Below are positions 1 to 10,000 of a DNA stretch of 64,000 bases, in pieces (position 1 is the stretch's first letter; each line of letters opens with the position of its first letter). A model generated the notes under the pieces. The model worked only from the letters and a program-made list of their open reading frames with translations, was not told the DNA's origin and did not search any database. Made by a program: the position numbers and the translations under genes. The stretch covers positions 18,277,522 to 18,341,521 of the forward strand of contig NC_059477.1 in NCBI RefSeq assembly GCF_018139145.2, in the 5' to 3' direction. The DNA is from Gymnogyps californianus. Lineage: Eukaryota; Chordata; Aves; Accipitriformes; Cathartidae.

Positions 1-125
1 ACAGGCTTTTGCACTTCCCAGTGCTACCAGCCACCTTTGCCTTTCGGCTGCATTAACTGCTTTCATATAGAAATGCTGTTCCCCTGGAATGATTAGCTCC
101 ATTCTTGTGTTGTCTGTTGCATGAA
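1..125 (-). CDS. PLEKHA3: PLEKHA3 coding exon 3 (cut by window edge)
   Basis: Encodes [16 protein letters not shown], then [20 protein letters not shown], the C-terminal part of the PH domain with its helix. Acceptor ATAAG|TT at 126-127. The exon is still open at base 1, so its donor lies outside the window. Confidence 0.95.
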
Positions 126-3100
126 CTTATGATAGAGGAGAAAAAAACAATTTTGAAAAAAAAAAAAAAACCCCAAAAAAAACCCTCAACTCAGTAACAA
201 TTATTTACTAAGTACTGATCAAAGTATTTTAAAATGTTTATTACAGTTCCATAGTAATACAATAAATTACAATGTACCACTGCTAAATAACAAAAAGCCC
301 AAAGCTGCTCAACCCTTCTCCCCAGCATGCCTTCAAGTCAACAGGTAGGAACATGAGACACCGAACAGTGGCCAGACTCAAGTACAACGGGGTTCCCTTT
401 CTGCATTAACAATATACTGCATACGGATATGTCATAACTGTTGTATTCCAAACCTGGTCTAAACATGGCAAACCGAAGAGTTTTGTTGCAAGCACAAGTA
501 TTTACGGACGACTAGGCTAAAAACTGAAATAATCTTCCTTCTAGACGAAATCTGGCTTCAGGCCGCAGAGTCCTAGAACCAAGAACTGACGTGGACTTTG
601 TTTACAGTCTATTACATTCAATACTACATCTTTAACTGAATACTCTCCCAAGTTTCATGTTATCAACCACAGTTCCTCCAGACTCACTCCCCACTAGCCA
701 TGGATGCAGGAGACTGCACCAAATCCAGACTTCAACTATTATCTTTCCTTCACCAAAAGAACAAGATGACAAGCAAAACAAACAACTGGAATGGCCAAAA
801 AATGGGATCTTCCACTTTACATCACTGATTTCGTCTACACCAAGGAAACAGTAACAAAAAGGAGTTACCACATGAAAAATACTTGGTGGCCCATGTAAAA
901 TAAAGAGTCCCACTTTTTAATATACAAGTACCCATATCACAAGCCCAGTCACCTGTGGGTGTCGTGGTTTAACCCCAGCCAGCAACTAAGCACCATGCAG
1001 CTGCTTCCCCCTCCCCCCTCCCAGTGGGATGGGGAGGAGGATCAGAAAAAAAAAAGATAAAACTCACGGGTTGAGATAAGAACAGTTTAATAACTAAAGT
1101 AAAAATAATACTACTAATAATAACTGTAATGAAAAGGAATATAAAAAAAAAAGAGAGAGAGAGAAATAAAACCCAAGAAAAGACAAGTGATGCAAAACAC
1201 AATTGCTCACCACCTGCTGACCGATACCCCAGCAGCAATCCACCCCTCCCAGCCAACTCCCCCCCATTTATATACTGGGCATGATGTTCTATGGTATGGA
1301 ATATCCCTTTGACTGGTTCAGGTCAGCTGTCCTGGCTGTGCTCCCTCCCAGCTTCTTGTACACCTGCTTGCTGGCAGAGCATGAGAAACTGAAAATCCTT
1401 AACTTAAGCACTACTTAGCAACAACATCGGCATGTTATCAACATTATTCTCACACTAAATCCAAAACACAGCACTGTACCAGCTACTAAGAAGAAAATTA
1501 ACTCTATCCCAGCCAAAACCAAGACAGTGGGTATCTGGAAAGAGGTCAAGAGTTGAAAGCAATGGAGAGTTAGACAACACCTTGCTATTAGCCAAGGAGG
1601 TTGACCTACAGCTTAGAATACAGTAAAGGCTAAACTCACAGTCTGACACAAACAGTTCACTTACTAACTCTAACACATCCACACTGGCAGCTGCTAGCAG
1701 TGACAAAAGTAAAAATGACTCAGGAAAATAAAAGACTAAACATGTCTGATTTATAAGACTCTCCCCTTTTGGGGTCACTGCTGCTGCTCTTCTGAAAAAC
1801 TAGCATTCATGATTCAGTCTCTTATCCCTGGTCATAAGAGGGAAAAGCGGCAGAACTAAATAACTAGTCAAGGTAACTTCAAGCATAAGCCCCATGCACA
1901 CAACTATTTAAAACAAAAAGGAATATAAAAGGAATATATAAGGTGGGTTCTAAATCTCAAAACAGAGGTCTAACTGTCAAAAACATTTTTTCTTTGTCAC
2001 CACTTCATAATTGACATTTATTATTATTTGTGAACTATGAAGCAGTCACATTGGACTACAGATAAACAAAAACAGAGAAGGAAAAATTTGTGATGCAAAA
2101 TGTATGTTGGGTGATCTTTTCTATTTCCCTGCCAGCTAAAATTTCCTCAAGCAGAAATCTATTAATTCTTACCTTTTATTTCACACACAGCCATCTTTAT
2201 ACTTCCTTTGCTGCCTTTGCAAACATCATCCTGTGAATCATAGTATGACAATATCCCATTGTCTAAAACAAACCACCGAGGCTGCCAACCTAGCAAGATC
2301 AAAAACATGAAAAGGAAGGTTTAGTCTAATTACTAAATTGCAAATCAAATTCAGCTCTTTGGCTGTTAAAACTTTTATAAAAAATGCAAACATTAAACTA
2401 TTCTTGTAACACACCAGGAAGTAAACTATCTGTGCAGTCTGAAGACCAGTGCTGCTCTATAACTAGTATTATATGGATATTTCACTCCCATTCTTTTTGG
2501 ATGCAAGATCAGCAGTATTTCAGTTTTCACTACATTCTATTCTAGAGCAAAATTAAATTTTAATTTAGTCACCAAGAATCCTATTTTGAAGGTTGATAAA
2601 TTACATACCTCTGAAGAACCTTTCTCATTCAAGTATATTTTTCAGGTAGACTTTCTTAAGATTGTAGGATCTTATTTGTAAGATACAAATAAATTACTTA
2701 CATCACCAACTGCTATGCTATGGTCTCCTCTGCCTACTGTATTTCAGTGAAAACTTTATATTTCACACTTAACTACTGACACACCATTTTCTCTGAAAGT
2801 AGCTCAGCTCCATCGCTCAACAACAATTCAATGTCAGGCATTGTGCAGGGAACTGAGACATGGCTTGTATTCCTAGGTCCATTTGTGAGGACAGCAAACA
2901 TCAGCTCCTCTACTGAGGTCTTCACAAGCTTTGCATTAGCAAAGTTATATAATGATCTCTGACTTCACTATATCTACAAGACAGAGCAGTTTATGCATAG
3001 ATGCAAATATCTGTGAGAACTCTATGTAGCATTACACCACATAGTAAATTATTATCGTGGGCCCTCTTGGATTAAAGTATATTAGCATTCCTTTTTTTTT

Positions 3101-6100
3101 TCCCCCTTCCTTTTTTTTCTTTTTCTTTTTTTAACAGCTATTTCATAAAACTCTACACTCATTGGAATAGGTGCCCTAGTTTCTAATACTACTAAATGCA
3201 AACCATTTTGCCTAATAAATCACCTTTGTTTCTAAAAATAACATAGAACTAAAATATTCCAGTAGAGCATAACAATTACACTGGCCCATTACAGTCTGGG
3301 TCAGCTGTACAATAGGAGCAGATTATCCTTCTATTTTACAACTCGACAGCAGACTTTAACTTCCTGCTTGGCTTAGGGTTTGGAATGGCAATAACTGCGT
3401 GGCCAAGAACTCAGCGTATTTGGCGATATGACAGTGTGGTCCATAGTGCTTACCAATTGCCATTCCAACAAAGCGCAGCCATCCAGCAGCAGTGTATTAC
3501 AACACAGGAGGTTTAATCAGGTACCAGACTCTTGAAAATCAGCTAAAGGCTTCATACTACTCACATTAAGTCATTACAAGTTTTAACACTAATTCAAGAA
3601 GTGTAAGAGCAGGCCCCACAACATCATCTCACAATTCCATGATAAGGAAATAGTAACATGTAACTATTTTTTTAATTTATCAGCTATAATGGTAAGCATC
3701 TGTGCCTTTCAAAATGCAGAGTGGTAACTAATAAGCAGATCCACACTCAGATATAAAAACAGAATGAAAAAAACTACAAACATTGAGGGATACCAACTCC
3801 CACAGGAAATATTTCAAATCGTGTGTCTATATCACCACTTAAAGAATATGCAATTAGTCATGAAATGGCTGTACTGAAGACCCTGCCCTGTAAAATGCAG
3901 CTCAGAAATGCACTAATGTTTTTTTTTCCTGCTACACTGTGTTGCAAAACATTGACTGTGCTGCCCTTATATCCTAAGTGCACGCACATGTGGTAAGTCA
4001 ATGCCTGTCTAAACAGTCCGATTCTGGTAAAAAGGGACCCTACATGGATGATTATTCCAGCATCGCATTATGCTGGTATTGGAAAAAACAGAAGCAAAGG
4101 ACTTAAAAGACTCCAAGTGCCTCTCAGAAGCAAGCTGAAGAACAAAAACACCTCTTCTGAGTTGAAATTGGGCAAACAGTGTCCTCTGTTTGGCAAAATA
4201 TTAACAAATTTGTACTTCACAAATTCTTAGATGCACACATATTGTTTGAGGGGAAAAAAAAATAAAGCAGTATTTCTGGTTTGCTTTTAATGAAGGAGGA
4301 AACTAAATGTTTTCCATAATGCTTCAGCAACAATAACAAGCTCCTTTGCTGCTTGGTTTCTACCTTTAATGACAAGTACTACAGCCTATTTCTGGCTACA
4401 AAAATAGATAGCAGAATAAGCTGGTAATAAAATTTTAAAATGTCACTGATTAATTTTTTTTTTTTTTTTTTAAAATTTGCTGCCCTCCTATATTCCGGAA
4501 ATTGTAGGGAATTCCTGACACACTGTAATTTTGAAATGCAAGAGCACATGCTCTCAGTTGGCCAGCACACACTGAAGGAAAGGTTCTACAGTTTGCTATT
4601 TTAGAGGGCTACTGACTTTTAGCAGAAGTTAGCTGCATGTTGATATAAGTCTATTGTGTATACAGCATTCACAGTTACTGTTGAATATCTACTTATTAAA
4701 TAACAGACTTCAAATGGGAAGTTTATATCAAACACCACAAGGGCTTATTATCTGTGACCATTTACCTTTTGCTACAGTAACATTTTTGGTCACCTAAGTG
4801 AAAGGGACAATTTCCATTGTATTTTGAAAAGAAACTTGTACTTGTTATTTCTTTCATAACCACAATTCTTCCTATATGTGTTTTCTCCGCATTTATTGTG
4901 AAGAAGTGGCAAAAATATCTTATCAAATATCTATTTAATTACAGTACAACCGTTCTCTTTCACTGGGAGGCCAGTATACATGGACGTATATTTGCTCTGA
5001 AAAATGCAAGATTATGTTCTGTACACTTCAATTCATAGCACGTGCACACAATCCTTGCAATGTGGCCCACGTTCTATAAACCCTCAGAACTGAGTTTCAC
5101 ACCACTCCACATTCAAAATCTGAACATGCTGAAGCAGAACAGCACAGGTGAAGTGCCAAAGAACGAGAGCGCAAAGAAGATATTGCCAAAGCAGTCAAAC
5201 ACGAGGCCTGATTAAGCATGGTACATGATCCAACACTGATCTGCTCTGGAGGGACAATCAGTCCTATTACAGTGTCAGAAGAGAAATCTGTTTCATCTTG
5301 ACAGTACCGTCTATCCATTGCTATCTCCAGAGGCAGGGGGTATCTCTATTACAACAATGCCAAGAAGATGAGGCAAGCAAAACCAGAGCTTTGATGGCAA
5401 ATGCAGGCATTTGGTGCATTTTTGTCTGTAGCACCTCTAAAAATACATTTTGTGAAACTGCACCCAGAACTAAATTTTTTTATATGTTTTACAGGTTAGG
5501 ATACAAGAGCACCAGACTCAAAAAAAAATTACCATCCAAAAGCAAATTAAAAGAGAATTCAGACTTTTACATTTGGCACTGAAGATTTAAAGATGTAATC
5601 CTAAATGATTCCTCAAACTGCAAGCAAGGATACCTTCCAAGTTTGTATGCTGCAAATTAAAGCTATTTCTGAGAGGAAACAGAGCTGGAGGGGAAAATCC
5701 CACGGCTGGCCCGTTAGAATAAGACACTTAGGCGGCGCTTCCCTGCAGCCTGTCCTGTGAAGAGTCCCCGCCCGACTTGGCGAGGCGCAATCCAGGTCTC
5801 GAGAGGTGCTTGGCCACCCAGTTCCCTGTGGAAGACCACGGGGGCCGGGCACATCTCGGCTGCGAGGCTGTCGGGGCCGCGTCGGTGCCCGCAGGGCTGC
5901 GCGAAGGGGCTCGGCCCGGCCGAGGCCTGCCGCCACCCCACGCCACACACACGGAAGCGCGCGGGGAGCGCCGGCGACCGCCGTCACGCGCCGTCCCCCG
6001 GCCCAGCCCCCGGAGCCGGCTCCAGGCGGCCCGCCGCGCCAGCCGCCTGAGGGGCGCCGGCAGCCCCCGCCGCCCGCGGCGCGACGCTCGGCCGCTCCCC

Positions 6101-6353
6101 AGCGGCTTGGCTCTAAACACAAGCGGCGAACGATTTCTCAGCCAGCGCGTTAAAAACACCTCCCGGCCGCCCGCGGGACGCCGGGACCCCCCAACGCAGC
6201 AGCAGCGCCTCACGGACGAGGCCAAGCCCCCTCCCCCCCACGGCGCCGCAGGCCCCCGCCACCCCCCAGGCCCCTGCCCCCGCCGCCCCCAGGCCCCGGC
6301 CCCCGCCGCCTACCCGCCAGGTAGTTGGTCCACTTGTACAGGACCCCCTCCAT
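1..6353 (-). CDS. PLEKHA3: PLEKHA3 (FAPP1), 5' part, coding exons 1-3 (partial)
   Basis: Pleckstrin-homology protein that binds PI4P and ARF1 at the trans-Golgi and supports Golgi-to-surface transport. Three coding exons are visible on the minus strand: 314-353, 2173-2289 and 1-125 (the last cut by the window edge). Joined, they start [12 protein letters not shown], continue with [12 protein letters not shown], and reach the end of the PH domain ([10 protein letters not shown]), essentially the mammalian protein. Phases are consistent: exon 1 contributes 40 nt (phase 1), exon 2 117 nt, and exon 3 completes the split valine codon. All splice sites seen are GT-AG. The start codon is the only ATG in frame with the PH domain and lies in the CpG island. 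The rest of the roughly 300-residue protein lies left of the window. FKBP7 is divergent, 458 bp away. Confidence 0.96.
955..959. repeat. 5-bp target-site duplication, left copy
   Basis: GTGGG directly before the LTR end. The same five bases follow the other end at 1527-1531. Confidence 0.8.
960..1526 (-). mobile_element. Solo LTR of an avian endogenous retrovirus (ERVL-type)
   Basis: A 567-bp element bounded by TG...CA and flanked by the 5-bp duplication GTGGG. Read on the minus strand it starts TGTCTTGGTTTTGGCTGG, carries a TATA-like TATATAAA (complement of 267-274 past 1000, i.e. 1267-1274), a C/T-rich segment, an ATTAAA near 1086-1095, and ends GGTTTAACCACGACA-like. This matches, from memory, an LTR very common in Neoaves genomes. 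A 5-bp duplication suits ERVL-type integration. No internal viral genes or second LTR are present, so it is a solo LTR left by recombination. It lies in PLEKHA3 intron 2 in the same orientation as the gene. Confidence 0.9.
1527..1531. repeat. 5-bp target-site duplication, right copy
   Basis: GTGGG following the CA end of the LTR, identical to 955-959. Confidence 0.8.
2173..2289 (-). CDS. PLEKHA3: PLEKHA3 coding exon 2
   Basis: Encodes the first half of the PH domain, from [18 protein letters not shown] to MAVCEIK. The basic/aromatic stretch belongs to the PI4P-binding face of the family. Acceptor CTAG|GT and donor AAAG|GTAAG; phase 1 in, phase 1 out. Confidence 0.96.
2290..6313 (-). other. 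PLEKHA3 intron 1
   Basis: About 4 kb. It is AT-rich up to roughly 5.7 kb and then enters the CpG island. It holds pyrimidine-rich tracts (3090-3135, 4455-4475) and an 89-nt hairpin at 3380-3468. No exon with family similarity is visible. Confidence 0.8.
3380..3468. repeat. Inverted repeat / predicted hairpin, 13-bp perfect arms
   Basis: TTGGAATGGCAAT at 3380-3392 is the exact reverse complement of ATTGCCATTCCAA at 3456-3468. The interior has weaker complementarity (ACTGCGTGGCCA against TGGTCCATAGT). It could be a structured RNA, the ends of a small DNA transposon, or chance. I do not recognise it as a known miRNA or snoRNA. Confidence 0.5.
6314..6353 (-). CDS. PLEKHA3: PLEKHA3 coding exon 1
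   Basis: Forty coding nucleotides from the ATG (complement of 6351-6353), encoding [13 protein letters not shown] plus the first base of a glycine codon. The donor reads G|GTAGG on the minus strand. It lies inside the CpG island. Confidence 0.94.
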
Positions 6354-6407
6354 CGCTCAGAGCCCGACGCCGGGCCGCATCCTCCTGCTCCGCCGCGGGG
6401 AAAGGGC

Positions 6408-6431
6408 GGCCGCCGCCGCCGCCGCCGCGGG
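6408..6431. repeat. CCG/CGG triplet tract upstream of the PLEKHA3 start
   Basis: About seven uninterrupted CCG units (GCCGCCGCC...) just upstream of the PLEKHA3 start, so likely a CGG-type repeat in its 5' UTR on the minus strand. Confidence 0.7.
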
Positions 6432-6570
6432 GATGGGCGCTCACCTCCCGTCCCCGCCGCTGCTACTCCCCGCGCGCGCGGAGGCGGAGCCGCTCAGCTC
6501 AGGCGCGGCGGCAGCGGCGGCCCGCGGCGGCCCCGGCGGCGCCACCCGCCCCGCGGGGCACTCCGCATCT

Positions 6571-6582
6571 CCCATGCGCGCC
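6571..6582. promoter_or_regulatory. Candidate NRF1-like site
   Basis: CATGCGCGC resembles the NRF1 half-palindrome. A second GCGCAGGC lies near 6741. Both sit in the spacer between PLEKHA3 and FKBP7. Confidence 0.3.
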
Positions 6583-6621
6583 CGGCCGCGCCGCCCGGCC
6601 CCCGACACCCCCCGGCGCTTG

Positions 6622-6650
6622 CTTCCTGACGTCCCTTTCACTTCCTGAGC
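6622..6650. promoter_or_regulatory. Candidate ETS and CRE-like promoter motifs
   Basis: TTCCTGACGTCC (an ETS core directly followed by TGACGT) and a second ETS-like CACTTCCTGA lie midway between the two divergent start codons. Such pairs are typical of housekeeping bidirectional promoters. Role inferred from motif only. Confidence 0.4.
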
Positions 6651-6811
6651 GGAGGGGCCGGCCCGAAGAACCGCCCGCCCCGCGGCTGCCTCGGCCGGGC
6701 CCGTCCCCGCGTCCGGGGAGGGTGGGACGGTGCCGCTGCTGCGCAGGCTCAGCCCTCCCGCCCCTCGGCCCAGCGGGGACAGTGCCACGCCGGCGGCGTA
6801 CGCGAAGCGAC

Positions 6812-7020
6812 ATGGGCCGTGGGCTGACCCTGCTCCTCCTGCCGCTGGCCCTGCTGGCGGCCCCGGCGCAGGCCGAAGGCGGCGCGGCGGCGGCGGCGGA
6901 GGTTAAAATAGAGGTGCTGCACCTTCCTGAGGTCTGCAGCCCGAAGAGCAAGAAGGGGGATCTGCTGAACGCGCACTACGACGGTTTCCTGGCCAGCGAC
7001 GGATCCAAGTTTTACTGCAG
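6812..7020 (+). CDS. FKBP7: FKBP7 exon 1 (coding part)
   Basis: 209 nt: signal peptide, a five-alanine run coded by a GCG tract (residues 25-29), then [13 protein letters not shown] and the start of the FKBP domain to DGSKFYC. Donor TGCAG|GTGGGG, phase 2. Confidence 0.95.
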
Positions 7021-10000
7021 GTGGGGCCCCAGGGCACCGGCTAGGGTGGAAGGGAAGATAGGCCCTAGGCCGGCGGTGTACGTGGCACAGCCTGCCCGCC
7101 CCCAGGAGCAGCGGGTCCCGCTTACCCGGCTGCTCTCCAGGCGTGGGCACAGCTTGGGGTCCACGCTAACCACGTTAGCATTAGTAATTTCCCCCCATCT
7201 CAGCCTTTATTTTTCCTCAGCCGAGTGTTGAAGGATGTAGGATTTACCTAGGGTCAAGAGGGACCAGCGCTGAGGTAAGCTGGAAACCAAAACCACGCTT
7301 GAGACTGGCGGCCATCGCCAGTGAAGGGGACCAACTGGGATGGTCGCCGAGAGCCCACACCTCACATGAGAACCACTTTGGCAGGGTGAAAAAAACCCTA
7401 CCATGTTATCACCTGCCATGTTCTGTGCTGTAATCTGTGCAGAAAAACTCGGGATTGGAGAAGGAGCTCCTGGTAGGGACGCAGACTGGCTATTTTAGAC
7501 AGAAACTTGAGTACAGCATGCACTTCTACATAGTTGGCATTGTGCAGGACAGCCGCATTACATTAGTGGTTTGCAGTCTTTATGCCCCTTCCCTGCTGCT
7601 GCTTCCCTCCTCGATTTGTGCTGCCTTCCTCTTTGCCCCAACGTTAGCATTCAGGCTTTTGCTTTTTCACTTTGTCCCATCCATCTGTCTTCAGGCTGTT
7701 TCAGCTTGGTTTAGCTTGCTTTGCACAGAAACCATTGTGCAAAAGCTTTATTTTTACAGTGCCTTGCTTTTAATGGTGGTGCATCCTACTAGTGAAGCAG
7801 GACTCAACCTGTGCAGAACTATGGACAAGAGTCTTTTCTTTCCTTCAGGTACCTGGCTCATTTCTTACCCATATTTGGACAGGTCTTACAGACAGTGGCC
7901 TAGTTTATTACAAAATCTTGATTCGTTCCCCCCACTTGTATCATTTAAGAAAAAATCAATAGAGGATAATTCAACATTTAACAGTACCCTTTTACTTGCA
8001 TTTTTTTGCCTGTTGAAGTGACTGATTTTGGCACATACAGTGTTGCTCTCTGACTTTTGAGCTACATGCTGCTCGGTCGCCGTTCAGTGTAGCTGCCATA
8101 CTGGGGACACCTCATATGACCAGAAGCTGGCTCAAGCACCGAGTATCTAAACTGAACAGAGCGGTGAGTGAGCACACAGTACTGTAGCCAAGATTGCCGG
8201 GTTCCCCCAACACACCCATGCATGCCCTGTCCCATCCCATCCTACAGTGATGTGAACTGCTGAAGACATTTTCGCTTTCTAGCAGTGAATTTCTCCTAGT
8301 GCTCCTCTTCTCACAGTCTTCCTGCGGTGGCATCTTGTTTCTGGCATGAAGTGTATATGATCAGGAAGATCAGATGTTTTTGTAAGAAGTTAGGATTTTT
8401 TACTTGGTTTTTTGATTTCTAAAGGAGGTTGCCACTTACACATCTCAAGATTTGACCTTAATTATAAATGCAGCAGAAAAACAGTGTTGATACTTTATAT
8501 TCTTGCACTCTAAACATTCTTGTGTTCTAATAATCTAATGTATGTTTTTACTGACTGCTACTTTTTTTATATTAAAAAAATAAAATACTAAATACACTGT
8601 TATCCACTCACAATTCTTTTTAATAGTCGGACGCAAAATGAAGGTCATCCAAAATGGTTCGTTCTGGGTGTTGGACAAGTCATAAAAGGGTTAGATATTG
8701 CTATGATGAATATGTGTCCTGGAGAAAAACGGAAAGTGATCATTCCTCCGTCATTAGCATATGGACAGCAAGGATACGGTAAAAAAGAAGTTTTAATATT
8801 AAACTTTGTCTTTCCTCTGTTTTACCCTTTCAAGCATACAATATTGTAAATGACTAATAATTGGTGCTCCCATTATTTTTGGAGGCACTGAAGGTGATGA
8901 CTGCAGCTGTGCAGCCTAAGCCTGCTCATTCCTATGCAGTTTAAGTAGTCCTCATCATAGACCCACACCCAGGCCTTGCAGTTTGCATTAGAATTCAGTA
9001 CATGGCACCCGACGTGTTTTTCTAAGTATTGCCATAAGATGAAAAATTGACAGCAAAAGGAAGATCTTCATGATTCATATCAGCATTTTTTGTCTTAATC
9101 TATTATATTCTATTCATGTTTAGTTTCTATTATTTGACTCCTACCTGCTTAGCCTTTTAATGACATTCTGCATCTTCTGAGCAAAATGGAATGTAATCCA
9201 GTGCATGCCACAGAATTAATCTAAGTAGAAATAATTTGTTTAAAATACTGCTTACATTCGGCACAGTTAATGTACAATATCATCACATTACATAAAATTG
9301 CAACAGTACAATGCATGAATTCTGATTTGAATTTATGATGCTTAAGTGTGCAGCCTACTTAAAAAAAGTTCCACTCAGAGTTTTATGCAGTGTTTTCGCA
9401 CTCCTAGTTGTAGATAACTTAAATTCAGCTCTGACTTGGGTGTAGTAGTTTCTGTGAAAAGGTAGCTCCTGCTCTATAGTAATTATTTAGTAGTGATATT
9501 ATGTCAGAATTCCATGCACCAGTTTTGTCTTTCGTACAGTTCCATTGTAGCCAGTGAAGTTTACTAGAAATAAATTTTTCCCCTTGAGCATAATGTTTAA
9601 TAAGTAAGTCTCATAACAACAAGGAAAAACACTGACACAAATAAAAGTATGTTCTTTAACTCTAATACTAGTGTTAACTGTTCGTTCTAGGTAGCACTTC
9701 AAGAAAGTATTATTTTCCTACAGCATACCTGTCCTCTGTCTCAGCGTATGCCTGCATGCTGGGGAAGATGCCTGCCTAATCTTGAATTAGAAAAGATGCA
9801 TGTGGCTTTCTAAATCTTTACATATCTTTCCTTTGTCGGTATGTATATTTGTAAACTTCTGGCACTGAATTCTAGTATTGTATCTTTCTTTCATAAGTAG
9901 TATATAAACCATGATTAATATTCAGATATATTAAAAACTTCTACATTTTTAAAGCTTGTAAGATTAAAATCTTGTGAACTCTGAAACCTGTCACTTTTAC

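Larger units (their letters stand above)
126..2172 (-). other. PLEKHA3 intron 2
   Basis: No coding exon seen. It holds A-rich tracts near 150-185, the solo LTR at 960-1526, and otherwise AT-rich sequence. The open frames here (for example about 630-910 and 1455-1778) show no protein family and partly cover the LTR. Confidence 0.8.
5730..7150. promoter_or_regulatory. CpG island, bidirectional PLEKHA3/FKBP7 promoter
   Basis: Very GC- and CpG-rich against AT-rich flanks. It covers the first exons of PLEKHA3 (minus) and FKBP7 (plus), whose start codons face away from each other 458 bp apart. No TATA box is obvious, as is usual for CpG promoters. The long overlapping open frames here arise from the lack of stop codons in GC-rich DNA. 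Confidence 0.9.

Noticed and set aside
1455..1778. 107-codon minus-strand open frame
   Set aside because: Spans the LTR end, the target-site duplication and unique intron sequence, so it cannot be an old gene.
5613..6225. Overlapping minus-strand open frames of 165-169 codons
   Set aside because: Same CpG-island effect; low-complexity translation, no domain, and inside PLEKHA3 intron 1.
5777..7231. 484-codon open frame on the plus strand across the CpG island
   Set aside because: Proline/arginine/alanine-rich translation caused by GC-rich DNA without stops. It crosses PLEKHA3 exon 1 antisense and reads through the FKBP7 exon 1 donor.
7437..8021. 194-codon open frame in FKBP7 intron 1
   Set aside because: Hydrophobic, leucine-rich translation of AT/T-rich intron with no family, no splice link and no promoter signal.
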